Assembly (NCBI RefSeq): GCF_003031405.1
Contig: NZ_CP020469.1
Location: 3,472,001-3,536,000 of the forward strand
DNA: 64,000 nt
Direction: 5' to 3'
Source: Halomonas sp. 'Soap Lake #6'
GTDB lineage: Bacteria; Pseudomonadota; Gammaproteobacteria; Pseudomonadales; Halomonadaceae
Shown: piece by piece, positions 1 through 7,958 of the stretch
Position numbering within the stretch: the first letter of the stretch is position 1
Layout: each line of letters starts with the position of its first letter
Position numbers and translations under genes: made by a program
The notes under the pieces: model-generated
Databases searched by the model: none
Told to the model about the DNA's origin: nothing
Seen by the model: the letters and a program-made list of their open reading frames with translations, nothing else

Positions 1-276
1 ACTTAAGACATACGCCTTCTCTTTCATATCGGCGGGGCTTACATCCGCCACCACGGCACCTCGGTTTGGTGATATCACTACCAGCCCTTCCGCAGCAAGA
101 ATCTTCAGCGCCTCCCGCAAAGGGGTACGTGATACTTGAAGTTCAACCGCCAATGTCCGTTCAGGCAAACGTTGGCCAGGCTGAAAATGGTCCATCACGA
201 TATGTTCACGCAGGTAATTCGCGACTTTCTCCACAAGTCCAGGCTGATTTGGCTGGGTGACTTCTTCCATTGGCAT
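1..276 (-). CDS. GntR/FCD-type transcriptional regulator (3' end outside window)
   Basis: The reverse strand encodes the N-terminal winged helix-turn-helix of a GntR-family regulator. Visible blocks are LREHIVMDHFQPGQRLPER, VSRTPLREALKILAAEGLV and NRGAVVADVSP, the classic FadR/FCD pattern. The gene runs off the left edge, so the C-terminal ligand domain is not seen and FCD membership is inferred from the HTH style. Two in-frame ATGs (ending at 276 and 270) could start it; neither has a clear ribosome binding site. It is divergent from the acid-sugar operon starting at 510, and palindromes in the gap suit this family, so it probably controls that operon. Confidence 0.85.
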   Translation of the reverse strand, partial: MPMEEVTQPNQPGLVEKVANYLREHIVMDHFQPGQRLPERTLAVELQVSRTPLREALKILAAEGLVVISPNRGAVVADVSPADMKEKAYVLS

Positions 277-303
277 ATTCACATAGTAAGCGAGCGCCAA
301 GAA

Positions 304-313
304 TGGCATACCA
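304..313. promoter_or_regulatory. Candidate GntR operator, imperfect copy
   Basis: TGGCATACCA is a one-mismatch version of the perfect palindrome at 440-449. It lies about 30 bp upstream of the gntR start, so it could mediate autoregulation. The pairing of the two sites is seen; binding is inferred. Confidence 0.4.
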
Positions 314-439
314 AAAAAACTCTTTCAAACAAATAGCGTTAAAATCGTGATTTTTTAAATTCATATTTATCAACATCATAAATACAAAAGAAGGCGTCTC
401 AATACCAAAGTATTAACACCAACCAATTGACCCTAAAAA

Positions 440-449
440 TGGTATACCA
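440..449. promoter_or_regulatory. Candidate GntR/FCD operator, perfect palindrome
   Basis: TGGTATACCA is a perfect 10-bp palindrome of the type bound by FCD-subfamily GntR regulators (GTATAC-centred sites). It lies 61 bp upstream of the 510 start in the AT-rich divergent gap. A further interrupted inverted repeat (AATAC/GTATT, 401-414) lies between this site and the regulator gene. Confidence 0.5.
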
Positions 450-509
450 CTACATTCCATACATACGTTCACTAAAACGCTCACCTCGTTAGCGACATGA
501 AGGCACAAC

Positions 510-1979
510 GTGTCATCGCAGCAGTCTGACCAGCAAAGGGAAACCCCACACCCTATGAACTACTTACAACATTTTGAAAAAGACAAGGTGGTTGAGGCCT
601 GTATCGCGGGCGCTGGCGACTTTGGCCGCGGTGTTTTGCGCCAAGCACGGCAGATGGAAAAACTATCAGCGCGTATCGCAATCGACATTAATCCTGAAAA
701 AGCAGCTGAAGCACTGCGCCATGCGGGCATCTCTAACACACAAATAATGGTATGCCATTCTCAAAGTGATGCTGAAATCGCGTGGCAAAAAGGGTTGTTT
801 ATCGCCACCGCTGCCTTTGAAACCATTCAATCACTTCCCTTCGATATTTTAGTGGAGTCCACCGGCATTCCTGATGCAGGTGCACGCTATGCAGAAGCCG
901 CGTTACTGGCAGGTAAGCACGTTGGCATTGCCACTAAAGAGACAGAATCTGTAGTGGGTCCATATTTGACTCGCCTAGCCTATCAACAGGGTCGCCTATT
1001 CACGCCATTAGATGGCGACCAGCCTAGTCTGCTTATTGGCTTGCTCACCTGGGCCAAAACCCTGGGCTTTGAAATTATTGCAGCAGGTAAAAGTAGTGAA
1101 TATGACTTTATATGGGATGAAGCAAGTAGCACCGTTACCTGTAATGGCACTGAGTTCCCTGCCCCCGGTTTAAACGAGCTATGGGAGTTGCCAACAGGAC
1201 GTGAGCGTGAGGTGGTGGAGGCTCGCAGCAAATTACTCGCTGCAATCCCACAAATTTCGGTGCCCGACCTGTGCGAAATGGTCAACGTGGCTAATGCCAC
1301 TGGATTAAGCCCAGACCTACCTGAATTTCACGCCATGGTGCTGCGCACAGCGGAAGTACCCACACTGTTGGATCTTCAGACTCAAGGCGGCGTACTGCAG
1401 GAGCTTGAGCGCTTGGAGGTATTTAACTGCCTACGCCGCCCGGACGAGCTTAGCTTTGCTGGGGGGGTCTTTGTGGTGGTGCGCTGTGAAGATCCCCATG
1501 TATGGGGCCTGCTGCGGGATAAAGGTCATGTATTAAGCCGCAGCGGCAATAGTGCAATGATTTACCTACCCCGCCACCTGCTAGGTTTGGAAGCACCGAT
1601 TTCACTTTTGGATGTGGTCATCAATGGCCAAACTTCCGGCGGCGGACAGGCCACGACGCCTAAATTTGATCTCACCGCGCGCACCACACAGTCCATTAAG
1701 GCAGGCCAAAAGCTAGCGATGCGCGGTCACCACCGGCATATCGAGGGTTTACGCCCGGAGCTTCACCCCGCCGCGCCACTATCATCAACTGAAAAAGTAC
1801 CGTTTTATCTGCTTCCTGGTGCTGACGTGATTCGTGATATTGCACCGAACCAACCGATCACCTTAGCGGATGTTGCGTTGCCTGAATCTACTTTAAAACG
1901 GCTGCGCGAAAAACAGGACCAGTTGTTCAAACTGGATATATCAGCCCCCGAAGCCACAGTCGTTAGCACGCACGACTAA
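510..1979 (+). CDS. NAD(P)-dependent oxidoreductase, homoserine-dehydrogenase-like with C-terminal SAF domain
   Basis: This 489-residue protein opens with a Rossmann motif (CIAGAGDFGRGVLRQ, about residues 31-45) and a STGIPDAG block as in homoserine-dehydrogenase-like proteins. The last 110 residues (about 375-485) look like a SAF domain. The start is GTG with GAAGG six bases upstream; an alternative ATG is at 555. It heads an apparent operon with a TctCBA transporter and the acid-sugar genes otnK and otnC. In known DUF1537 kinase pathways a dehydrogenase oxidises the four-carbon acid before phosphorylation, but those described enzymes belong to other families (beta-hydroxyacid dehydrogenase, SDR, PdxA). 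Its role as the oxidising step here is an inference; the substrate is unknown. Confidence 0.75.
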   Translation: MSSQQSDQQRETPHPMNYLQHFEKDKVVEACIAGAGDFGRGVLRQARQMEKLSARIAIDINPEKAAEALRHAGISNTQIMVCHSQSDAEIAWQKGLFIATAAFETIQSLPFDILVESTGIPDAGARYAEAALLAGKHVGIATKETESVVGPYLTRLAYQQGRLFTPLDGDQPSLLIGLLTWAKTLGFEIIAAGKSSEYDFIWDEASSTVTCNGTEFPAPGLNELWELPTGREREVVEARSKLLAAIPQISVPDLCEMVNVANATGLSPDLPEFHAMVLRTAEVPTLLDLQTQGGVLQELERLEVFNCLRRPDELSFAGGVFVVVRCEDPHVWGLLRDKGHVLSRSGNSAMIYLPRHLLGLEAPISLLDVVINGQTSGGGQATTPKFDLTARTTQSIKAGQKLAMRGHHRHIEGLRPELHPAAPLSSTEKVPFYLLPGADVIRDIAPNQPITLADVALPESTLKRLREKQDQLFKLDISAPEATVVSTHD

Positions 1980-2030
1980 CCCTTCATCGCGGGATAAGAA
2001 AAGCAATAACAATTAGATTGGAGAAACACC

Positions 2031-3014
2031 ATGTTTACCAAACTCTTACTCACTAAGCATGCCCTCAAAATGGTCACTCTCAGCGTCACTTTGGTTAGCT
2101 TAGCCGCTGCTACCAACGCTGACGATGCAGCAGATTACCCAACGAAACCTATCCAGTTCCTGGTAGCAGCAGGCGCCGGTGGCGGTACGGATAACTTTGC
2201 TCGTGTGGTTCGCCCAATGTTTGAAGAAGCCCTGGGCGGCGCTCGTATCACTGTGGTCAACCTGCCTTCAGCGTCCGGCGCCCTGGCTCACCAGCGCACC
2301 GCAAATGGCGCACCGGACGGGCACACTCTTGATTTCGCTTCCACTACCCTGGTGACATCATTGGCCGCCGGGCAAAACCCAATCGGCTTAGACCAGCTCA
2401 CGCCCGTGGCACGTATGCAGTCCGATGTGATGGCACTGTTTGTTAATCCCAACCGCTATCCGGATTTTGAATCCTTTATGGAGTATGCCCAGGCCAATCC
2501 AGGCAAGGTAACAGTGGGTGGCACTCACACTGCTAGCCCTGACCATGTCGCCTTTCTTTCCTTGCGCGACGCCTCTGGTCTGGATATGAACTTCATTCCT
2601 TACGATAGCACCGGTAATGCCACGGCAAACGTGCTAGGCAACAACATAGACGCTACCACCACGTCACTTAGTCCGCTGCTGAGCTATATAGAAGCGGGCC
2701 AGATGATGCCGATTTTGGTGTTCAGCGATGAGCGCTTGGCCGACTACCCAGATGTTCCCACCACTGTAGAGTACGAGTGGGACCTTACCGACGGTAATGA
2801 TCGTGCGATTTTTGTGCACGCCGATACGCCTGCACCCATTCTTCAACGCATCGAAGCAGCGTTCAAAGAAGTTTATGACTCAGAAGAGTACCAAACATAC
2901 GCTGAGCGCGTGAACCTCACCTACCGCGAAGGCTGGATGGATAGTGATGAATACCGTCAGCGCCTTGAGAACAATTATGAGCTCTATTCGCGGCTGCTAA
3001 GTAACGAACAATAA
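2031..3014 (+). CDS. tctC: Tripartite tricarboxylate transporter substrate-binding protein (Bug/TctC family)
   Basis: The 327-residue protein has an N-terminal signal peptide ending near AAATNADD, followed by YPTKPIQFLVAAGAGGGTDNFARV, the standard Bug/TctC opening. A good ribosome binding site (GGAGAAACACC) precedes the ATG. Bug proteins bind carboxylates in the periplasm and pass them to the TctA/TctB membrane pair. The operon context (otnK, otnC) suggests a four-carbon sugar acid rather than citrate; that is inference. Confidence 0.88.
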   Translation: MFTKLLLTKHALKMVTLSVTLVSLAAATNADDAADYPTKPIQFLVAAGAGGGTDNFARVVRPMFEEALGGARITVVNLPSASGALAHQRTANGAPDGHTLDFASTTLVTSLAAGQNPIGLDQLTPVARMQSDVMALFVNPNRYPDFESFMEYAQANPGKVTVGGTHTASPDHVAFLSLRDASGLDMNFIPYDSTGNATANVLGNNIDATTTSLSPLLSYIEAGQMMPILVFSDERLADYPDVPTTVEYEWDLTDGNDRAIFVHADTPAPILQRIEAAFKEVYDSEEYQTYAERVNLTYREGWMDSDEYRQRLENNYELYSRLLSNEQ

Positions 3015-3036
3015 ATAGCCAATAAAGCACTATGCG

Positions 3037-3065
3037 AAGGCAGGTAAATAACTTGCTTGCCTTTT
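3037..3065 (+). terminator. Possible stem-loop between tctC and tctB
   Basis: AAGGCA (3037-3042) can pair with TGCCTT (3058-3063), followed by two more T residues. The loop is long (15 nt), so this is at most a weak attenuator. It sits where such structures often make binding-protein transcripts more abundant than those of the membrane subunits. Confidence 0.3.
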
Positions 3066-3129
3066 GATACTCACTGGCAGGGGCTTCTGTCATCAGGCAG
3101 TTTCTGCCACCTTCCCTTCGGGGTTTATC

Positions 3130-3618
3130 ATGCACGCCAGGATTTCTCTTTTCGCTCTCGCGGTGGTGTTGCTAGCACTGATCAGCTTGGTACCCACACT
3201 GCAGTTTCCCAGCTCCGCGGAAGTTTCGACCTTTATTGGCCCTCGGGTATGGCCTCTAGCCTTAATCATTGCACTTCTAGGGCTGGGTGGCGCGCTGCTA
3301 TTGATCACTTGGCGTGATGCTCGACGAGGCACCACTTACGACGATGAGTCGGAAGCACTCTCCCAACCCCAGAGCGCTCCAGTCACAACTCAGCGTTTCA
3401 CATTAGCGTCTACGCGGCATTGGTGGTTGATAGCCACCACCCTTATCTACACCTGGTTGATAAGTGAAGTTGGCTTTTTATTCGCCAGCATTGCGTTCAC
3501 GTTGGTGTGTACCTTGCTGCTTGGCGCACGCTCTTGGCGCACGATTCTTATCACCTTGGTGGTTGCCACGCTGCTTATGCAGGGTGTCTTCGTCATGCTA
3601 CTTGGCATCCCGCTATGA
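3130..3618 (+). CDS. tctB: Tripartite tricarboxylate transporter small membrane subunit (TctB)
   Basis: About 162 residues with four hydrophobic segments (opening MHARISLFALAVVLLALISL and closing VATLLMQGVFVMLLGIPL), the pattern of TctB. The frame is open further upstream from a TTG, but the ATG at 3130 starts cleanly at the first membrane segment. The TGA stop (3616-3618) overlaps an ATG (3615-3617) that begins a run of 15-bp repeats leading to tctA. TctB pairs with TctA in the inner membrane. Confidence 0.8.
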   Translation: MHARISLFALAVVLLALISLVPTLQFPSSAEVSTFIGPRVWPLALIIALLGLGGALLLITWRDARRGTTYDDESEALSQPQSAPVTTQRFTLASTRHWWLIATTLIYTWLISEVGFLFASIAFTLVCTLLLGARSWRTILITLVVATLLMQGVFVMLLGIPL

Positions 3619-3689
3619 CACATATTTCTATGACACATATTTCTATGACACATATTTCTATGATGCATAGCTCTATGACACATAGCTCT
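3615..3689 (+). repeat. 15-bp tandem repeat, five units
   Basis: Three identical units ATGACACATATTTCT (3615-3629, 3630-3644, 3645-3659) are followed by ATGATGCATAGCTCT (3660-3674) and ATGACACATAGCTCT (3675-3689). Related 15-bp units occur at the starts of nicD and nicE nearly 50 kb away. The unit is a multiple of three, so copy-number changes keep the reading frame. Confidence 0.95.
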
Positions 3690-3734
3690 ATGACGCTCCC
3701 CGATAACCACTACTGCTTCCTGTTTAGGAGTTGA
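3615..3734 (+). CDS. 39-codon repeat mini-ORF bridging tctB and tctA
   Basis: An ORF of 39 codons starts with an ATG sharing bases with the tctB stop (ATGA at 3615-3618). It ends with TGA at 3732-3734, whose last A is the first base of an ATG at 3734 in the tctA frame. Its first 25 codons are five 15-bp units reading M-T-H-I-S three times, then M-M-H-S-S and M-T-H-S-S. Each unit starts with ATG and no stop occurs in this frame until tctA. There is no resemblance to a known protein. The arrangement looks like a translational relay: ribosomes ending tctB could re-initiate, read the mini-ORF and stop on the tctA start. That is inference; it may not make a functional peptide. Confidence 0.4.
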   Translation: MTHISMTHISMTHISMMHSSMTHSSMTLPDNHYCFLFRS

Positions 3735-3736
3735 TG

Positions 3737-5227
3737 ATGCTAGAGAATTTTCTAGGCGGGCTGACCGTAGTGATGCAGCCACTCAACCTGCTACTGCTTA
3801 CCTCTGCGGTATTTATCGGGTTCATCGGCGGTGCACTACCCGGTATCAGCGGCGTTATTCTGGTGGTTATCCTGTTGCCCGTTACCTACGGCATGGACTC
3901 CACTACCGCCTTTATGCTGTTAACCGCCATTTATGGTGCAACTGTTTTTTCTGGTTTGATTACCGCCATTCTCTACCGCGCGCCAGGCACGCCAGAAGCA
4001 GTAATGACCGCTTTTGATGGCTACCCAATGACCCAGCAGGGGCAGGCAGGTAAAGCACTGGGCATTGGCGTACTGAGCTCGGCGATTGGCGGCTTGGTGG
4101 GTACGGTTGCGCTGATTATCTTTACCCCCATGCTGGCCAAATTAGCGTTGAGATTCTCTTCTCCTGAGTATTTTGCCTTAGCAGTACTGGGCCTTACGGT
4201 GGTGGCATCGCTGGGCGGCCGACTAATCTATGGCCTGATTGGAGCCGCCCTGGGACTATTTATTGCCACTATCGGCACCGACCCACTCACCGGTACCAGC
4301 CGCTACACGTTTGATAACCTCAACCTTATGGAAGGGGTGGGGCTGATCCCAATGATCGTGGGCCTCTTCGCCATTTCGGAGGTCATGAAGCGCTCGCTCG
4401 ACCAAGATACTCATCAACCGCTGAAGAAGGTTAAAGTTAAAATTTTTGACCTGCCGATTTTGCGCCAGATCGGCAACACTCTGGCACGCTCCTCCATTAT
4501 CGGTGTGGTCATCGGCATTCTGCCAGGTATTGGTGCCAGTACCGCCGCTATGGTGAGCTATAGCGAAACGGTGCGCTGGTCCAAGCATCCCGAGAAATTT
4601 GGCAAAGGAGCGCCGGAAGGAATTGCTGCTCCGGAATCAGCCAATAACGCTGCTGCCATGGGCGCCTTAGTGCCGCTGTTTGCCCTGGGCATTCCGGGCA
4701 GTGGTACCACAGCGGTGATTTTGGGTGCTTTTATCATGCACGGTCTGCAGCCTGGCCCGATGTTTATGATGACTCACAGCAGCCTAATTTATGCAGTATT
4801 CGCAGGCTTGTTTATCGTCAATTTTATGATTTTGCTGTTCGCGAAGCCCTTTATCACCCTATTTACCAAGCTTTTGAACGTACCCTACTCAGCACTCGGC
4901 CCAATCATCATTATGTGCTGCATCGTAGGCACCTACTCAGTGCGTAACTCAATGTTTGATGTGTGGCTGATGCTAGGTTTTGGCGTACTGGGTTATCTAC
5001 TGGAAAAGCTAAAATTCCCGCTGGTATCGATCATTCTCGGTTTGGTACTTGGTCCCATTGCAGAGAGCGAGCTGCGCCGCACGCTATCGATGTCTCAAGG
5101 CGATATTTCGATTTTCTTTACCCGCCCCATCAGCGCCACCCTGCTTGCCATCGCAGCACTGCTACTGGCAGTAACGATCATCACACCATTAATAAAACGC
5201 GCGCGCATGAACGCTGCCACGCACTGA
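3737..5227 (+). CDS. tctA: Tripartite tricarboxylate transporter large membrane subunit (TctA)
   Basis: About 496 residues, highly hydrophobic with many transmembrane segments. Family signatures include GFIGGALPGISGVILVVILLP near the N-terminus and the second gate-like loop GVVIGILPGIGASTAAMVSYSE. A TAGGAG ribosome binding site ends six bases before the ATG at 3737; ATG 3734 and TTG 3731 are in the same frame. TctA is the main transport channel of TTT systems, driven by an ion gradient. It lies between tctB and the acid-sugar kinase, 22 bp before otnK. Confidence 0.9.
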   Translation: MLENFLGGLTVVMQPLNLLLLTSAVFIGFIGGALPGISGVILVVILLPVTYGMDSTTAFMLLTAIYGATVFSGLITAILYRAPGTPEAVMTAFDGYPMTQQGQAGKALGIGVLSSAIGGLVGTVALIIFTPMLAKLALRFSSPEYFALAVLGLTVVASLGGRLIYGLIGAALGLFIATIGTDPLTGTSRYTFDNLNLMEGVGLIPMIVGLFAISEVMKRSLDQDTHQPLKKVKVKIFDLPILRQIGNTLARSSIIGVVIGILPGIGASTAAMVSYSETVRWSKHPEKFGKGAPEGIAAPESANNAAAMGALVPLFALGIPGSGTTAVILGAFIMHGLQPGPMFMMTHSSLIYAVFAGLFIVNFMILLFAKPFITLFTKLLNVPYSALGPIIIMCCIVGTYSVRNSMFDVWLMLGFGVLGYLLEKLKFPLVSIILGLVLGPIAESELRRTLSMSQGDISIFFTRPISATLLAIAALLLAVTIITPLIKRARMNAATH

Positions 5228-5249
5228 CCCCTGACGACGGAAGCGACTT

Positions 5250-6548
5250 ATGACAATTGTATTAGGTGCCATCGCCGACGACTTTACCGGAGCCACTGAC
5301 CTCGCCAATAACCTGGTGCGCGGCGGCATGCGCTGCCTGCAGGTGATTGGCGTGCCGTCTGGCGTGCCGTCGGATGAGATCGATCTACAGGACATTGACG
5401 CGGTGGTGGTGGCGTTAAAGTCTCGCTCCTGCCCGGTAGATGAGGCCCTGGCGGATTCCCTCGCGGCGCTGGATTGGCTACGCCAGCAAGGGGCTCGACA
5501 ACTGTTCTTTAAGTACTGCTCCACCTTTGATTCCACCGATCAGGGCAATATTGGACCGGTGGCGGATGCTCTTCTCAAAGCCCTGGGGGCTAACCAAACC
5601 GTGATGGTGCCCGCCTTTCCGGTTAATGGCCGCACGGTTTATCAGGGGCATCTGTTTGTAGGTGATCGCTTACTTAACGACAGCGGTATGCAGCACCACC
5701 CGCTGAACCCGATGCAAGACGCGGATCTTGTGCGAGTGCTCTCCCGCCAAACTCCACACCCGGTGGGTCTGGCCAACCGTGCCGTGCTGGCTAAAGGGGC
5801 GGAGACCACCCGTGCTCATTTATCCGCACTGGCGGAGCAAGGCGTGCGCCATGTGATTTGTGATTCCCTGGATGAACAGGATCTGGGCGTATTGGCCGAA
5901 GCCACGGTGTTGATGCCGTTAGTCACCGGGGGTTCTGGTCTGGGACAGGCGCTGCCCGCCCAGTACCGCGCCCAGGGTTGGTTAGACTCCATCGATGAGC
6001 CGGGACGTTTATCCCCACCCTCTGGCAGTGCGCTGGTGCTCTCCGGCAGTTGCTCACGGGCAACGCTGGCCCAGGTGGCGGATTTTCTGGCCAAACACCC
6101 TGACGGCGGCTTTGCCCTGGACCCCTTATCGCTGGCGGAAGGAGACAAACAGTGGGAACAGGCGCTGGCCTTTGCTCTGGAGCGCTTATCCAGCAACGCC
6201 CCGGTACTGATCTACGCTTCGGCGGACCCAGAGAAGGTGAAAGCTGCGCAAGCCGAACTGGGCGTGGACCGTGCGGGGCATCTCGTCGAAGAGGCATTGA
6301 GTCAACTGGCAGTTACGCTGGTCAACGAAGGCGTGGGCCGCTTGCTGGTGGCTGGGGGCGAAACCTCTGGCGCGGTGGTCTCGGCACTCGGCATTACCAC
6401 TCTGCGCATCGGTGAACAAATTGACCCCGGAGTGCCCTGGACTCAGGCCCCGTGGGTGGGCCGTGAGGCGCCACTGTCGCTGGCACTGAAATCCGGCAAT
6501 TTTGGTGGAGTGGACTTCTTTACCCGAGCGTTTGAGGTGCTGGTATGA
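5250..6548 (+). CDS. otnK: Four-carbon acid sugar kinase (DUF1537, OtnK family)
   Basis: 432 residues. The N-terminal MTIVLGAIADDFTGATDLANNL block is the DUF1537 (SBD_N) signature, with KYCSTFDSTDQGNIG further in. The C-terminal nucleotide-binding half contains LLVAGGETSGAVVSAL. The OtnK/DtnK/LtnK/DenK family phosphorylates C4 sugar acids or their 3-oxo forms. Its stop overlaps the otnC start by ATGA (6545-6548), which is typical of coupled otnK-otnC pairs. Residues 34-41 are a small in-frame duplication (GVPS twice, from a 12-bp DNA repeat). The exact substrate (threonate, erythronate or other) cannot be read from sequence. Confidence 0.85.
   Translation: MTIVLGAIADDFTGATDLANNLVRGGMRCLQVIGVPSGVPSDEIDLQDIDAVVVALKSRSCPVDEALADSLAALDWLRQQGARQLFFKYCSTFDSTDQGNIGPVADALLKALGANQTVMVPAFPVNGRTVYQGHLFVGDRLLNDSGMQHHPLNPMQDADLVRVLSRQTPHPVGLANRAVLAKGAETTRAHLSALAEQGVRHVICDSLDEQDLGVLAEATVLMPLVTGGSGLGQALPAQYRAQGWLDSIDEPGRLSPPSGSALVLSGSCSRATLAQVADFLAKHPDGGFALDPLSLAEGDKQWEQALAFALERLSSNAPVLIYASADPEKVKAAQAELGVDRAGHLVEEALSQLAVTLVNEGVGRLLVAGGETSGAVVSALGITTLRIGEQIDPGVPWTQAPWVGREAPLSLALKSGNFGGVDFFTRAFEVLV
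5349..5372 (+). repeat. 12-bp tandem duplication inside otnK
   Basis: GGCGTGCCGTCT (5349-5360) is followed by GGCGTGCCGTCG (5361-5372), encoding Gly-Val-Pro-Ser twice. It is a small frame-preserving duplication like others seen in this window. Confidence 0.85.
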
Positions 6549-7204
6549 GTATTCATTTGCATCGCCATCATCAGAACAGCCTGCGGGAGCAGATCAGCAC
6601 CCTGGGAAAATCGCTGTTTGATCGCGGCTTCACTATGGGCTCCAGCGGCAATATCAGTGTGCGTTTGGACGATGGCGGCTGGCTGATGACGCCCACTAAC
6701 GCCTGTTTGGGGCGGCTCGACCCCGCACGGATATCGCATCTGGATGCACAAGGCCAACTGCTCAGCGGCGATGCGCCCACCAAAGAGCAGTTTCTGCATA
6801 TGGCGATGTATGAGGAGCGCCCGCAGTCCGGCGCCATTGTGCATCTCCACTCTACCCACTCGGTGGCAGTATCGTGCCTGCCGGGCGTCGATCCCTGCGA
6901 CTGTATTCCACCGCTGACCGCCTACTACGTGATGAGCGTAGGCAAGCTGCCGCTGATTCCCTATCACATTCCCGGTGACCCAAAACTGGGCGATGCGGTG
7001 CGGGGCTTAGCGGGTAAACACAGCGCGGTATTGTTGGCCAACCACGGCCCGGTGGTGGCGGGGAAAAACCTGGAAGCAGCGGTGTATGCCACTGAAGAAC
7101 TGGAAGAGACCGCCAAGCTCTACTTGCTGCTGCGGGGCGAGAACCCTCGGGGGTTAACGCCGGAACAGGTGGCCGAATTGGAAGCACGTTACCCTAGAGA
7201 CTAA
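6545..7204 (+). CDS. otnC: Class II aldolase/adducin family, 3-oxo-tetronate 4-phosphate decarboxylase (OtnC)
   Basis: 219 residues of the class II aldolase fold. The GSSGNISVRLDDGGWLMTPTN block and the metal-binding HLHSTHS motif are present, with a later NHGPVV block supplying a further histidine. Paired with otnK by a 4-bp overlap, it fits the decarboxylase that converts 3-oxo-tetronate 4-phosphate to dihydroxyacetone phosphate. The usual isomerase partner otnI is not in this window. It ends 4 bp into the convergent Lrp-type regulator gene, so no terminator separates the two. Confidence 0.82.
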   Translation: MSIHLHRHHQNSLREQISTLGKSLFDRGFTMGSSGNISVRLDDGGWLMTPTNACLGRLDPARISHLDAQGQLLSGDAPTKEQFLHMAMYEERPQSGAIVHLHSTHSVAVSCLPGVDPCDCIPPLTAYYVMSVGKLPLIPYHIPGDPKLGDAVRGLAGKHSAVLLANHGPVVAGKNLEAAVYATEELEETAKLYLLLRGENPRGLTPEQVAELEARYPRD

Positions 7205-7707
7205 ATCGGCACCTTATGGGTCGATACCACTTGCCGCAGTCCCATAAATGAGCGGATCTGGCGCACGCCGGGCAGGTAGAGCAACTGCTCGGCGTGTAGC
7301 CTGTTGAAGCTTTGGCTATCTCGAGTGCGCACCAGCATAAAGTAGTCAAACTCCCCTGTGACTACATGGCACTCCATACAGCCGGAGACCTTCTGGGCTG
7401 CCTCTTCAAAGGCCGCAAAGGATTCCGGCGTTGAGCGATCCAGCACCACGCCAATCAACACCACCATGCCCGCCTGCAGCTGCTCCGGATCTAAATGTGC
7501 CACCACCCGGTTGATGACTCCATCCCGCTTGAGCTTTTCAACCCGGCGTAAACAGGCGGCCGGGCTTAAGTTAACTCGCTCGGCCAAGGCCACATTGGAG
7601 AGCGTGGCATCCTCCTGAAGCAGCTTAAGAATACGCCGGTCGGTACGGTCCAGCTCCGCCGCCTGATCATCAGGCTCAGCGCGCGAACGCGAAGTTTTTG
7701 AACGCAC
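7201..7707 (-). CDS. acdR: Lrp/AsnC-type regulator, likely AcdR
   Basis: 168 residues: an AsnC-type helix-turn-helix (LDRTDRRILKLLQEDATLSNVALAERVNLSPAACLRRVEKL, about 18-60) followed by an RAM/Lrp ligand domain (VTGEFDYFMLVRTRDSQSF). It is divergent from the ACC deaminase gene with a 250-bp gap. This arrangement is the established acdR-acdS layout, in which AcdR activates acdS in response to ACC. Assignment rests on context plus family. Confidence 0.82.
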   Translation of the reverse strand: MRSKTSRSRAEPDDQAAELDRTDRRILKLLQEDATLSNVALAERVNLSPAACLRRVEKLKRDGVINRVVAHLDPEQLQAGMVVLIGVVLDRSTPESFAAFEEAAQKVSGCMECHVVTGEFDYFMLVRTRDSQSFNRLHAEQLLYLPGVRQIRSFMGLRQVVSTHKVPI

Positions 7708-7775
7708 TATTATTTACCTTATTGATCTTTTCACACTATTTAAAAACACAATTTCCCTATTTATACAATTTTCAT

Positions 7776-7787
7776 TGCTTATAAGCA
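7776..7787. promoter_or_regulatory. Palindrome in acdR/acdS divergent promoter region
   Basis: TGCTTATAAGCA is a perfect 12-bp palindrome about midway in the AT-rich gap (7708-7958). It is a candidate Lrp-type operator. Function is inferred from position only. Confidence 0.35.
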
Positions 7788-7958
7788 GCCAATTTTGCAA
7801 CACAAAAATTATAACTACCCCGTACTATAAATAGCAGAGAGTACGCCAACGGTTCACACAGATTTTATACACAGATCTATCACAAAGACCTTTTACACAG
7901 ACCCTTGCTCAGCAACCTTTCGAAATCGCATTCAATACCTGAAAAGCAGGAGCTTGTT

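Noticed and set aside
983..1300. 105-residue ORF antisense to the SAF dehydrogenase
   Set aside because: Its composition is the mirror of the sense frame and no start signal is visible.
3615..3689. Possible CRISPR array
   Set aside because: Units are 15 bp and directly adjacent with no spacers; this is a simple tandem repeat.
3447..3782. Minus-strand ORF with Cys-His-Arg repeats opposite the tct junction
   Set aside because: It is the reverse reading of the 15-bp repeats and the tctB end; no start signal, and the plus strand is clearly coding on both sides.
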